A DNA stretch of 60,755 bases from NCBI GenBank assembly GCA_017624275.1, contig JAGANG010000061.1, positions 1 to 60,755 of the forward strand, written 5' to 3'. Position 1 is the first letter of the stretch, and every line of letters starts with the position of its first letter. The notes beneath the pieces are model-generated. The model searched no databases. It was not told where the DNA came from and was given only the letters and a program-made list of their open reading frames with translations. This document shows positions 26,436 through 35,885 of this stretch, piece after piece. A program made the position numbers and the translations under genes. Source of the stretch: Spirochaetales bacterium (lineage in GTDB: Bacteria; Spirochaetota; GWE2-31-10).

Positions 26436-27461
26436 ATGCAGGATCAAATTAACAGTATCAAAGAAAAAGTTGCAACTTTGATAAAAAATGCAGTGCATTC
26501 AAAAGAATTAGAAGAGATTAGAATTAATTTTTTAGGTAAAAAAGGTGAGTTTACGACCCTTTTAAAATCTCTCGGAAGTATTTCAGCTGAAATGCGTCCA
26601 AAAATAGGTGCAATGGTAAATGAGGCAAAAGCCAAAATTGAAAAAGATTTAGAAAAAGCTGTTGCAGATTTAAAACGCAAAGAATTAGATTTACAATTTG
26701 AAAAAGAAAAAATAGATGTAACTCTACCTGGAAGAAAACCGCAAATAGGAACAGCACATCCTCTAACTATAATTCAAAATGAGATTGAAGATATTTTCTT
26801 GGGATTAGGTTTTTCAATAGAAGAAGGTCCGGAAATTGATACAGATTTTAATACTTTTCAAGCATTAAATTTTCAAGATGATCATCCGGCAAGAGATGCT
26901 CAAGATACTCTTTATGTAAATAAGGATATTCTTTTTAGAACACATACATCTCCGGTTCAGGCAAGAACAATGCAAAAAATGCATCCGGAACCTGTACGTA
27001 TAATTTGTCCTGGACGTGTTTTCAGACGAGATGCTATTGACCCGACACATTCTCCGCAATTTCATCAGATAGAAGGATTACTTGTGGATCGAGATGTAAA
27101 ATTCTCTGATTTAATGGGAATTTTGGAAATTTTCGCAAAAAAACTTTTTGGTAATGACAGAAAAATTCGATTACGCCCATCTTTTTTCCCTTTTACTGAG
27201 CCTTCAGCAGAGGTAGATGTGAGTTGTATATTTTGTAATGGTAAGGGCTGTTCATTTTGTAAAGGTTCCGGTTGGCTTGAAGTTTTAGGTTCCGGAGCGG
27301 TGCATCCGAATGTTCTCAGAATGGGGGGATATGACCCAGAAGAGTTTACCGGATATGCTTTTGGAATGGGATTAGAACGTATTACAGAACTAATTTATCA
27401 AATTAATGATATCCGTTATTTTTTTGAAAATGACGTTAGATTTTTAAAACAGTTTAAATAA
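26436..27461 (+). CDS. pheS: Phenylalanyl-tRNA synthetase alpha subunit
   Basis: A 341-residue catalytic subunit charging tRNA-Phe. Residues 1-90 form the N-terminal coiled-coil arm. The class II core follows: PLTIIQNEIEDIF, motif 2 GRVFRRDAIDPTHSPQFHQ, and motif 3 GMGLERI near 318. Length is normal. It pairs with pheT 15 bases downstream to form the alpha2beta2 enzyme. Confidence 0.98.
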   Translation: MQDQINSIKEKVATLIKNAVHSKELEEIRINFLGKKGEFTTLLKSLGSISAEMRPKIGAMVNEAKAKIEKDLEKAVADLKRKELDLQFEKEKIDVTLPGRKPQIGTAHPLTIIQNEIEDIFLGLGFSIEEGPEIDTDFNTFQALNFQDDHPARDAQDTLYVNKDILFRTHTSPVQARTMQKMHPEPVRIICPGRVFRRDAIDPTHSPQFHQIEGLLVDRDVKFSDLMGILEIFAKKLFGNDRKIRLRPSFFPFTEPSAEVDVSCIFCNGKGCSFCKGSGWLEVLGSGAVHPNVLRMGGYDPEEFTGYAFGMGLERITELIYQINDIRYFFENDVRFLKQFK

Positions 27462-27476
27462 AAAAAGGAAAACAAA

Positions 27477-29879
27477 ATGTTAGTTTCTTTGGATTGGTTA
27501 CGTGAAATTACTACGATAAAAAATACAGATGAGGAAATAATTGAAAATATTCCTCAAAACGGATTGGAAATAGAATCAGTTTGCAAAACAGGTATAGGAA
27601 AGCAAAATGTTGTTGTCGGGGAAGTTCTTAGTAAGAATAATCATCCGGATAATAAAAAATTGTTTATTGCCGAAGTTGATTGCGGAAAATTTGGAAAAAA
27701 GCAAATCATTACAGATTTGGAATGCGTAAAGGTAAGTGATAAAGTTTTAACGGCTTTGGACGGTGTTGTTTTAGCAGACGGAAAAACCGTTAAATGTGCA
27801 GATTTTAAAGGAGTTAAAAGTGAAGGCTTTTTTGTAAGCTGGGAATTAATCGGTTTTTCTTTTAAATCTCCGGATCCTATTTTTATAGAAGCGTCTGTTG
27901 AAAACGGGACTCTTTATGATGATATATTACCTTTTAATGATACTTTGATTGATATTGAATTAACTGCAAATCGTGGTGATTGTTTAGGAATGAAAGGTAT
28001 TGCTACAGATATAAAAGCTCGTTTTGATGCAGATTTAGTTCCTTTTGACTATAACTACGAACAATGTAATGTAAAAGTAGAAGATGAGGTTGAAGTAAAT
28101 ATTGAGACAGAGGATTGTTTTAGATATTGCGGAGCCGTAATAAAGAATGTGAAGATTGAACCTTCGCCTATGTGGATGCAATTGCGTCTTGTAAAAGCAG
28201 GAATTCGTCCTATAAATAATATTGTAGATATTACTAACTACATATTGTATGAAATGAATCAACCGTTACATGCTTTTGATTATGATAAACTGAGTTCTGT
28301 GAACGGTAAGAAAAAAATTATAGTTCGAAATGCATTAGAAAATGAAAAACTTACAACTCTTGACAGAATAGAAAGAGATTTAATTGTTTCTGATATTGTT
28401 ATAGCAGATTCAGAAAGAGGTCAATGTTTGGCAGGAGTTATGGGGGGCGAAAATAGCGAAGTTACTGATAAAACTGTAAATGTATTTTTAGAATCTGCAT
28501 TTTTTAGACCGGTGAATATTCGTAAAACATCCAGAAGATTGGGATTGCGTTCTGAAGCGTCATATCGTTATGAGCGTGAAATAGATCGAAAAAATGTTGA
28601 TATGGCATTAAGACGTGCTTTATATTATTTTGATAAATTAAAAGTCGGAGAAATTTCTTCCGGAATTGTAGATGTTTATCCTCAGAAATATGAAGATAAA
28701 ATAATAAAAACTTCAACATCATGGATTAATGGTAAATTAGGAACAGAGTTAACATCTATAGAAATAAAGAATATATTAGAAAAATTGTTATTTAAAGTTA
28801 ATTCTATTGATGACGAACTTGAAATAACAATTCCGTCTGCAAGAAATGACATTTCAATTAAAGAAGATATTGCTGAAGAAGTTGCTAGAATTTATGGTTA
28901 TAACAAAATAAAACCTACATATTATCCGTCGAAAACTGCTGGCGTACGTACTGCAGAGCAGAAAAATACTAAGAAACTTCATGCAGTAATGATGAATTGC
29001 GGATTATCTGAAATTAAAAATTTTAGTTTTGTCGGAAAATCTTTGTTCGATAAAATGTGTCTTCCGGAAGATCATTATTTTAGAAAATCTGTAATGTTAC
29101 AAGTGCCTTTAACTGAAGATTGGGCAGGAATGAGAAACAGTTTGATTCCAGGAATAATAAGAACTGTAGCTTTTAATGTGACTCGTCAAAATAAAAATTT
29201 ATCTTTATTTGAGATTGGTAATATCAGTGTGCCTTCAGACGAATTACTTCCTTATGAATATAAATATGCCGGGATAGCGTTAGCTGGAAATAAATCAGAT
29301 AAATCTTTTTGTGAAAATGCAGTAAAATATGATTTCTACGATTTAAAAGGTTGTTTTGATACAATATTTGAGCAATTTAATGTGAAAGTTTCTTATAAAG
29401 CAATTAATGAATGTTTCTTTCAAACATATCAACAAGCTGAAATTATTTTGGATGGTAAACGTATTGGTTGTTTAGGAAAACTTCATCCGGAAATTGCTAA
29501 AAAATTTGATATTGATGTAGATACTTTTATAGGTGAAATTGATACTTCGATTCTTTTTGCAGCAGCTGTGAATAATATTATTTTTACGGAAATTCCTAAA
29601 TTTCCTTCATCAGAAAGGGATATTGCAGTTGTTGTAAAAGATGATATTTTAATTGATTCTATTTTTTCTGTTATCAATGATTTAAATCTTCCAATATTAC
29701 AGAATGTAAAAGTTTTCGATATTTATAAAGGTGATAAGGTTGCAAAAGGACACTATTCAGTAGCAATTAAACTTTTGTTTAATAAAATAACGTCAACGTT
29801 GAAAGATTCTGAAGTTGAAGAAGCCACTAATAAAATACTTGAAGCATTAAATTCTAAATTAAATGCAGTCTTGAGGTAA
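27477..29879 (+). CDS. pheT: Phenylalanyl-tRNA synthetase beta subunit
   Basis: An 800-residue subunit. An EMAP-like tRNA-binding domain lies at about 40-150, the B3/B4 editing domain in the middle (LFRPVNIRKTSRRLGLRSEASYR region begins near residue 342), then B5, and a C-terminal FDX-ACB anticodon-binding domain (PKFPSSERDIAVVV). AAAGGAAAA precedes the ATG. Size and domain order are normal for the long bacterial form. Confidence 0.97.
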   Translation: MLVSLDWLREITTIKNTDEEIIENIPQNGLEIESVCKTGIGKQNVVVGEVLSKNNHPDNKKLFIAEVDCGKFGKKQIITDLECVKVSDKVLTALDGVVLADGKTVKCADFKGVKSEGFFVSWELIGFSFKSPDPIFIEASVENGTLYDDILPFNDTLIDIELTANRGDCLGMKGIATDIKARFDADLVPFDYNYEQCNVKVEDEVEVNIETEDCFRYCGAVIKNVKIEPSPMWMQLRLVKAGIRPINNIVDITNYILYEMNQPLHAFDYDKLSSVNGKKKIIVRNALENEKLTTLDRIERDLIVSDIVIADSERGQCLAGVMGGENSEVTDKTVNVFLESAFFRPVNIRKTSRRLGLRSEASYRYEREIDRKNVDMALRRALYYFDKLKVGEISSGIVDVYPQKYEDKIIKTSTSWINGKLGTELTSIEIKNILEKLLFKVNSIDDELEITIPSARNDISIKEDIAEEVARIYGYNKIKPTYYPSKTAGVRTAEQKNTKKLHAVMMNCGLSEIKNFSFVGKSLFDKMCLPEDHYFRKSVMLQVPLTEDWAGMRNSLIPGIIRTVAFNVTRQNKNLSLFEIGNISVPSDELLPYEYKYAGIALAGNKSDKSFCENAVKYDFYDLKGCFDTIFEQFNVKVSYKAINECFFQTYQQAEIILDGKRIGCLGKLHPEIAKKFDIDVDTFIGEIDTSILFAAAVNNIIFTEIPKFPSSERDIAVVVKDDILIDSIFSVINDLNLPILQNVKVFDIYKGDKVAKGHYSVAIKLLFNKITSTLKDSEVEEATNKILEALNSKLNAVLR

Positions 29880-29885
29880 AATAGA

Positions 29886-30992
29886 ATGTTGGAGCAAGTA
29901 TTTTTTATTTCAATGGAAGGTAGAAGTGATTTCCTTATAGAAAATTTTCAAGTAAGGGAAGATGTTCCGTTGCCGGTATTAGCTTCTTCTGAAAATTTAT
30001 CTAAAGAAGATATTACACCTGATAATATAATCTTAGGAATGTTTCGTGTAATTCGTGATAATGAAAATGAGGAAAACATCGACTATTATCGTGATTTTAT
30101 TTATACGGTAAAACCTGATATTGATGCTCAATTGACAAGTGCAGCTTTAGAAGCTGAAAATAATGGAGATTATGCAGAAGCAATTGATATTTATACAGGA
30201 CTGTTGCGTTTGAATTCTGATTCTCCGGAACATTTATTAAATATTGCGGTTTGTTATAATGAGTACTCTCTTTATTTATTTGATAAAGGGAAGGAAGAAC
30301 TTGCTTTGCAGATGGAAGAATTGGCTTTTAAATATTTTAAATTACTTGATGATTTACCGGAAAAAAATGATCGTATTTATTATTATCTCGGTCGTTTTTA
30401 TTTAAGTAAAGAAAATTATGAAAAGTCAATTGATTATTTTAAAGAATTTATAAGTTTAACAGACGATGACGAACGTAAGAAAGAAGTTTTGGATGCATTA
30501 AAAATGATTCAGTCATTGGGGGTGTTAAATGAAGATTATCGTTATGCTCAAGAGCTTGCCGAAGCTGATAAAGATGAAGCAGCACTTGAGAGTGTTGATA
30601 AATTTTTAGAGAAATATCCTTCGAACTGGAATGGTTATCATTTAAAAGGTTTTATTCTAAGAAAATTAGAGCGTTATGAAGATGCTGTTCTAAATTTTCA
30701 AAAAGCATTGAATTTTAATGGTAATGAAGTCGATTTATATAATGAACTTGGTCTTTGTTATATGAATTTAGGGAATTATAATAAATCCGAATTATATTTT
30801 GCGAAAGCATTACGATTCAATTCTGATGATATTTCAATTTATTATAACTTGGCAATTCTTTCTTATCATAAAAAAAATATGAGTGAAGCATTAAAGTATT
30901 GTGAAATTATAAATGAATTTAATCCTAATGATTTGAAAGCAAAAGATCTGGTTAATCTTATAAAAAATAGTGGAGAATTAAATGCTTTATAA
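29886..30992 (+). CDS. TPR-repeat protein downstream of pheT
   Basis: A 368-residue cytoplasmic protein with no signal peptide. Residues 80-360 carry about seven TPR-like pairs, for example GDYAEAIDIYTGLLRLN, ENYEKSIDYFKEFIS, ERYEDAVLNFQKALNFNG and GNYNKSELYFAKALRFN. The first 80 residues (LEQVFFISMEGRSDFLIENF) are a separate region that I do not recognise. It begins 6 bases after pheT and overlaps the next gene by 11 bases, so it is translated as part of that operon. A scaffold role is likely; partner unknown. Confidence 0.8.
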   Translation: MLEQVFFISMEGRSDFLIENFQVREDVPLPVLASSENLSKEDITPDNIILGMFRVIRDNENEENIDYYRDFIYTVKPDIDAQLTSAALEAENNGDYAEAIDIYTGLLRLNSDSPEHLLNIAVCYNEYSLYLFDKGKEELALQMEELAFKYFKLLDDLPEKNDRIYYYLGRFYLSKENYEKSIDYFKEFISLTDDDERKKEVLDALKMIQSLGVLNEDYRYAQELAEADKDEAALESVDKFLEKYPSNWNGYHLKGFILRKLERYEDAVLNFQKALNFNGNEVDLYNELGLCYMNLGNYNKSELYFAKALRFNSDDISIYYNLAILSYHKKNMSEALKYCEIINEFNPNDLKAKDLVNLIKNSGELNAL

Positions 30993-31341
30993 TCAAATTA
31001 TTCCTGAAGAAAAAATCGAAAAATTAAAACGAAAAAATATTATTGCAGAGAACGATCGAGTTACATTATTTTTTGATAGTTCAACTTTTTTAACTGTAAA
31101 AAAAGGTATTGTTTGTACTGAAGATTTTTTAATCTGTTTCGACTCTAAAGTTATCGAAAAATATTCTTTTAATGATATTGTTTCATTGAAATTTAAGGAA
31201 ATAGATAAGGAAACTTATACTTATAAAATATTTTTAGAATTAAAAAATAATGAGGAGAAAGATATTACTCCTAAATCAGCATCTAATGATGAAATGAAAT
31301 TAATTGTTGATATTTTTAATAAAAATATTTTACGTCGGTAA
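30982..31341 (+). CDS. Small hypothetical protein, possible PH-like fold
   Basis: A 119-residue soluble protein overlapping the TPR gene. GGAG lies 6-9 bases before the ATG. Strand-rich pattern TLFFDSSTFLTVKKGIVCTEDFLICF, then DIVSLKFKE and YKIFLELKN, ending in a helix, which resembles a bacterial PH-like (YvbH/bPH) layout. That is a shape argument only; no family is recognised. Last gene of the pheST-TPR operon. Confidence 0.65.
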   Translation: MLYNQIIPEEKIEKLKRKNIIAENDRVTLFFDSSTFLTVKKGIVCTEDFLICFDSKVIEKYSFNDIVSLKFKEIDKETYTYKIFLELKNNEEKDITPKSASNDEMKLIVDIFNKNILRR

Positions 31342-31362
31342 ACTAAAATTGCAAAATCTTAT

Positions 31363-31391
31363 TTGACAGTATAAATCAGATAGAATATATT
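31363..31391 (+). promoter_or_regulatory. Sigma-70 promoter of cheX
   Basis: TTGACA (31363-31368), 17 bases, TATATT (31386-31391). The predicted start near 31398 lies about 29 bases before the ATG, with AGAGG in the leader. Confidence 0.75.
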
Positions 31392-31426
31392 TGATTTAAT
31401 AATCTTAATATTACAGAGGTAAAAGA

Positions 31427-31855
31427 ATGAAATCAGAGTGGGTGAACCCTTTTATTTCAAATGCTATAGATGTTTTTGAACAGATGGCGAATATTAATCT
31501 AGAAAGAAGTGATTTAAGTTTAAAAGAAGACCCGACACCGTCTAATGAGATTTCCATTATTGTAGGAATTGCAGGTTTTATTCAAGGTCAAGTTGTATAT
31601 AGTTTAAAGCTTCATACAGCTCAGAGAATAGCTCAGGCTATGGCTCCTAAAACAATCTCAAAAATTGATAATGATTTTATTGAATCTTCTATTGCTGAAT
31701 TGGCTAATATCATAACAGGAAGAACAACTATCCAATTATCAGGACAAGATAAGGTTTTGCACATAACACCTCCAACTATTATTCTTGGAAGGGATTTTTC
31801 TATTAGTTTTGTGAAATTAAAAACTATATCTGTAAATTTATCATCTCGTTTTTGA
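31427..31855 (+). CDS. cheX: CheX-type chemotaxis phosphatase
   Basis: A 142-residue protein of the CheC/CheX/FliY group, which removes phosphate from CheY. The single ExxN catalytic signature is SIAELANII with E91 and N94. The GQVVYSLKL strand and GRDFSISFVKLKTISV ending fit CheX. One such signature, and a length under 160, point to CheX rather than CheC. It has its own promoter. CheX is the usual CheY phosphatase of spirochaetes; cheY and cheA are not in the window. Confidence 0.87.
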   Translation: MKSEWVNPFISNAIDVFEQMANINLERSDLSLKEDPTPSNEISIIVGIAGFIQGQVVYSLKLHTAQRIAQAMAPKTISKIDNDFIESSIAELANIITGRTTIQLSGQDKVLHITPPTIILGRDFSISFVKLKTISVNLSSRF

Positions 31856-31905
31856 ACTTTAGAAGTTAATATTGCAATTAAAGAAAGTTAATAAGGACTT
31901 CTTGA

Positions 31906-33912
31906 GTGGAGAAAAATCAAGATAATAATTTCAAGTTTTCAAACATTTTTTTTCTGGTTCCTTTGTGCTTAATGTTAGCATGGGGAGCCGGATCTTTTTT
32001 TTCGGCTTTTATTATTAATTATAAATATATAACTAATGGTTTTGTCATATTTTCGTTTCTTTGTAAGTTGGCAATGTCATTTTTGATATTTTATTTTGTT
32101 AAGAATCTTTTCTTTAGCAATAATGATAAGAAGAAATCTATTTTAGATTATAGAAGATTTTGTTCTTTTGTTGGGTATGGAATTGTTATTACCTATGTTT
32201 TTTATTCTTTTCCGAGAATTGTTGCTGAATATTATGAAAGAGAAAATAATCTATTCTACATTACTGTAGATTTTTTTATAGTTTTATTTTTAACTGCTTT
32301 ACCGGTTATTTTATATGTTTTTTTAAAGAATAACAAAACTAAGATGGTTCTTGGCGGTTATTCTGAAAAAGATATTGAGTATGAACTAAAAATAAAACGA
32401 GATAAAGAGTTTAAAAAAAAGGAAAATTTAAAATTAAAGAAAGAACGTAATTTTTTTCAAAATCTTTGGTATGACTGGCTTGATATTATATTGCAAGCTG
32501 TTTTAATTGTAATGTTAATTAACCAGTTCTTATTTCAAATGTATGTAATACCTTCAGAGTCAATGGTACCAACCTTTTTGAAAGGTGATATGGTTGTTGT
32601 TGATAAATTTATATATGGTTCTCAAATACCTTTAACTCAATGGAAAATCCCTTCTTTTTTTTCACCTAAAGTAGGTGATGTTGTTGTTTATTTAAATCCA
32701 GAAACTTATGATAAAAAATCGGATGTTTATTTTAAGAATATTTTTGCACGTATTTTTCAACCTTTTTTATATAGATTATCTTTTACAAGAATAGATATTG
32801 ACAAGAAAGATAATGGAGATCCGAAGGAACGTTTTATTGTAAAGCGTATGATTGCAGGAAGTGGAGAAAAAATTTGTATTTTAAATAATGATGTCTATAA
32901 AAAAAAGAAAGACACTTCATGGGAAAAAATGTCAGTTTCTTCTAAAGAATATGGGAGTGTTAATTTGTATTATGAAGATAATGCAGGTATGGATGCTCAA
33001 AAGATGACAAAAGAAATTCGACTTTTATTAAATGAGGCACAAGAATGTTTCTCCTCAAAGATGAAAAATGAAGCTTCTTTAATTCAAGAACTAAAAAATA
33101 AGAAAAAATATTTTCTGTCTTATTTGACTAATGAAAATAAGCTACAAAATTTTATTGCAGGATTATCTGATTATTTATTGGAAAATAGAGCATATTTTGA
33201 ACAAGTGAAAAACTCTGTAATAATTCCGTTTTTTATAAACTCAGAAAAAGCTTATTATCAATTATCAGAGAGTGATTATAGAGATAATGAAATAAAATTA
33301 AATAAAGGGCTTTCTGAATACGATTTTGTTGCAGTTTATCGGGCTTTAGCAAATGTTTATGAAGAATTAAAGAAAATTGAGACTGTTTCTGATATGGTAA
33401 TGAGAGATGATGTTGTTCATTTGAGTGATGAATCGCCTTATACTGCTTATATGAAATCATTAAATGTTATATATAAAATAGAAATTTTAACGTTATTAAA
33501 TACTTTTTTGGAAAATAATGAAATTAATTATCAACTAATAAATGAACAGAATCGGAAAACTTTGAAATTTTTATCAATTTATATTGATGGTTTTGAAATG
33601 GTTTCTAGATCTGCATCTTGGGAAAATCCGGAATTTTATTCTTTTTTTGAATTGAGTCAATTACCAGATTATCCTTCTGAAGGTTATATGGATAAAGATG
33701 AATATTTCCTTTTAGGAGATAATCGATATAATTCGTTGGATTGTAGATTTGGAACAGAACAGAAAATTTTTAATTTGGATTTAGAAGACAATGGTCTTTT
33801 TACGAAAAAAGTTAAACTTTCGTGGAATGCGCATACAATAAATAAAAATTTTATTTTAGGAAAAGCCAGAATAACTTATTTTCCTTTTAATAGAATGGGG
33901 ATTATTAAATAA
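31906..33912 (+). CDS. lepB: Enlarged signal peptidase I (668 residues)
   Basis: A type I signal peptidase. Box B is MYVIPSESMVPTF with nucleophile Ser219, box D is IVKRMIAG with base Lys313, and box E is LLGDNRYNSLDCRFG at about 603-616. Two features are unusual. The N-terminus (1-190) has about four membrane segments and a charged stretch. About 275 mostly helical, charged residues separate boxes D and E. The start is GTG 31906, with AAGGAC upstream. A normal-sized signal peptidase follows at once with a 1-base overlap. It probably cleaves exported preproteins in the inner membrane; the insertion may select substrates. Confidence 0.9.
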   Translation: MEKNQDNNFKFSNIFFLVPLCLMLAWGAGSFFSAFIINYKYITNGFVIFSFLCKLAMSFLIFYFVKNLFFSNNDKKKSILDYRRFCSFVGYGIVITYVFYSFPRIVAEYYERENNLFYITVDFFIVLFLTALPVILYVFLKNNKTKMVLGGYSEKDIEYELKIKRDKEFKKKENLKLKKERNFFQNLWYDWLDIILQAVLIVMLINQFLFQMYVIPSESMVPTFLKGDMVVVDKFIYGSQIPLTQWKIPSFFSPKVGDVVVYLNPETYDKKSDVYFKNIFARIFQPFLYRLSFTRIDIDKKDNGDPKERFIVKRMIAGSGEKICILNNDVYKKKKDTSWEKMSVSSKEYGSVNLYYEDNAGMDAQKMTKEIRLLLNEAQECFSSKMKNEASLIQELKNKKKYFLSYLTNENKLQNFIAGLSDYLLENRAYFEQVKNSVIIPFFINSEKAYYQLSESDYRDNEIKLNKGLSEYDFVAVYRALANVYEELKKIETVSDMVMRDDVVHLSDESPYTAYMKSLNVIYKIEILTLLNTFLENNEINYQLINEQNRKTLKFLSIYIDGFEMVSRSASWENPEFYSFFELSQLPDYPSEGYMDKDEYFLLGDNRYNSLDCRFGTEQKIFNLDLEDNGLFTKKVKLSWNAHTINKNFILGKARITYFPFNRMGIIK

Positions 33913-34640
33913 TGAGTACTTATCACTATAAAAAGAAAATTAAAAAAGGGAAAATATTTAAAGATGTTATTTTGATTTATTGTATTACTGTATTATTTGT
34001 TTTGTTATTTAATTCACTTTTACTACAAGCATTTAAAATTCCTACAACATCAATGGAGCCTTCTTTAAAAGAAGATGTCAGAATTCTAGTTGATAAATTT
34101 TCTGTAGGTCCTAAATATCCATTGAGTGATAAAAGAATTTTTGATGCTACAGAATCGCAAGTTCAAAGAGGGGACATAATTGCGTTTTATTCGAACGAAT
34201 ATTACAATAAAGGTGCATTTTACAGAGCTGTTACTACATTTCTTTATACTGTAAGTTTTACTTTAATAGATATTCCGTCTTTAACTAAGCATTATGATTC
34301 TTCTGTTTATGTTAAAAGGGTAGTAGGTGTACCCGGAGATAAAATTAAATTTCGATTGATAAATGATGAAGTAATTTTAACAATAAACGGAATGCCGGAA
34401 AAGGAAATAATTCCCAAAGAATATCAAATAGTTAGTGAAAATAGATTTAATTCAAAATTATTAACTACAATGATTATTCAAAATGAATATATATTAAAAG
34501 AGAATGAGTATTATGTTTTAGGTGATAATAGAATTTGTTCTTCAGATTCTAGAATATGGGGAAGTGTTAAAAAAGAACAAATTTTAGGTAAAGTAATTTT
34601 TAAATACTGGCCGCTTGATTCGTTTGGAGTTGCAAAATAA
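33912..34640 (+). CDS. lepB: Signal peptidase I, standard size
   Basis: A 242-residue type I signal peptidase with one N-terminal membrane segment (about 18-38). Catalytic Ser47 is in KIPTTSMEPSL, Lys135 in YVKRVVGVPGD, and GDNR at 204-207 is followed by SSDSRIWG. All catalytic boxes are intact. Its ATG overlaps the stop codon of the enlarged signal peptidase (TAATG), so the two are made together. Its own TAA overlaps the apparent AUA start of the HemW-like gene. Confidence 0.94.
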   Translation: MSTYHYKKKIKKGKIFKDVILIYCITVLFVLLFNSLLLQAFKIPTTSMEPSLKEDVRILVDKFSVGPKYPLSDKRIFDATESQVQRGDIIAFYSNEYYNKGAFYRAVTTFLYTVSFTLIDIPSLTKHYDSSVYVKRVVGVPGDKIKFRLINDEVILTINGMPEKEIIPKEYQIVSENRFNSKLLTTMIIQNEYILKENEYYVLGDNRICSSDSRIWGSVKKEQILGKVIFKYWPLDSFGVAK

Positions 34641-35767
34641 AGCCTGAAATAAAACATTTATATATTCATATCCCATTTTGTTATTCTAAATGTCATTATT
34701 GTGCTTTTTATTCTCAGCTAGACTTTTCTGCAAACTTGCAAAATGAGTATTTTGTAGCTTTTAAGAAAGAATTCTATTCATATTTAGAAAAATATTCCAT
34801 TGTTCCTAAAACAATTTATGTAGGTGGTGGGAATCCTGGTTGCGTGCAATCTTTATTAGAAAAAATTCTTTCATTTTTAAATGATAATCTTGATTTTAAA
34901 CATCTTGCTGAATTTACAGTGGAGTGCAATCCGGTAAATGTTAATAGAAAATTTGTTTCGGTTTTGATTAAAAATAAAGTTTCTCGCATTTCTTTGGGAG
35001 TACAAACTTTTGATGAAAAGAGTTTATTGAAAATCAACAGAATACGGCAAAATAACGAAATTGTGGAAAATGCGTTGTATTTATTAGGCGATTTAAAAAA
35101 TGTATCTATTGATTTGATAAATGGCCTACCTGAAGTGAATTATGAAAATGAACTAAAGAGTCTTGATAGGTGTTTGAGAAATTATAAGAATCTAAACCAT
35201 ATCTCATTTTATGATCTTACAATAGATGAAAATGCGTATTTTTCTCTGCATAGAAAAGAATTTTCTTTCCCTAAAGATGACGAAATATTTCTTTTTGAGC
35301 AGAGTATAGAGAAATTATTGAAATCGAACAATTTTATTAAATACGAAATATCAAATTGGGCACGTAATTCACAAGTATCTCACCATAATTTGGCTTATTG
35401 GAATTATGAAAATTATTTAGGATTGGGAGCTTCTGCACACAGTAAAATAGATAATTTGAGAATTGAAAATAAAGCAGATATAAAAACTTATATTAACGAA
35501 AGAAAAATTGATGATGTTTATATATTGACTGAAAAAGAAAGTCTTGAAGAAATGTTGTTAATGGGATTGAGAACAATATATGGAATATCAAAAAAAAGTC
35601 TCAAGAGGAAGTGCGGAAAAGAAGAAAATTTTAATAAATTGATTTTGTTTCTTCTTAATAAAAATGTACTTAAAGATGATGAAGATAGAATTATATTGAA
35701 TGATAAAGGACGATTATTTTTAGATTCGATTTTAGTTGAACTATTTAGAATTATAGATTCTTTTTGA
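34637..35767 (+). CDS. hemW: HemW-like radical SAM protein with apparent AUA start
   Basis: The family N-terminus HLYIHIPFC and the cluster motif CxxxCxxC (C15, C19, C22) are encoded upstream of the first usual start codon, TTG 34736. The frame is open back to a stop at 34616-34618 and contains no ATG, GTG or TTG before the cysteines. The best candidate start is ATA 34637: GGAG at 34626-34629 is seven bases upstream and the codon overlaps the previous stop as ATAA. The resulting 376 residues match normal HemW length. HemW is a haem chaperone related to HemN; the C-terminal MGLRTIYGIS region fits. Confidence 0.85.
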   Translation: MKPEIKHLYIHIPFCYSKCHYCAFYSQLDFSANLQNEYFVAFKKEFYSYLEKYSIVPKTIYVGGGNPGCVQSLLEKILSFLNDNLDFKHLAEFTVECNPVNVNRKFVSVLIKNKVSRISLGVQTFDEKSLLKINRIRQNNEIVENALYLLGDLKNVSIDLINGLPEVNYENELKSLDRCLRNYKNLNHISFYDLTIDENAYFSLHRKEFSFPKDDEIFLFEQSIEKLLKSNNFIKYEISNWARNSQVSHHNLAYWNYENYLGLGASAHSKIDNLRIENKADIKTYINERKIDDVYILTEKESLEEMLLMGLRTIYGISKKSLKRKCGKEENFNKLILFLLNKNVLKDDEDRIILNDKGRLFLDSILVELFRIIDSF

Positions 35768-35850
35768 TTCTATTGTTTTTTTGGTGGTTTAATTATTATA
35801 AGTAGACATAATATATATTATCGGATGTTTTATTTGTAACAATCAAAGCC

Positions 35851-35879
35851 TTTAAAATGATTATGAATTGTGATATAAA
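35851..35879 (+). promoter_or_regulatory. Extended -10 promoter giving a possibly leaderless mRNA
   Basis: TTTAAA (35851-35856), 17 bases ending in TGA, then TATAAA (35874-35879). Transcription would begin about seven bases later, at the A of the ATG at 35886. No purine-rich ribosome site is present before that ATG. The remainder of 35768-35850 shows nothing recognisable. Confidence 0.55.
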
Positions 35880-35885
35880 ACTTTT

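Noticed and set aside
34736..35767. Shorter HemW-like protein starting at TTG 34736
   Set aside because: It would lack the conserved IHIPFC and CxxxCxxC cluster motif encoded just upstream in the same open frame.
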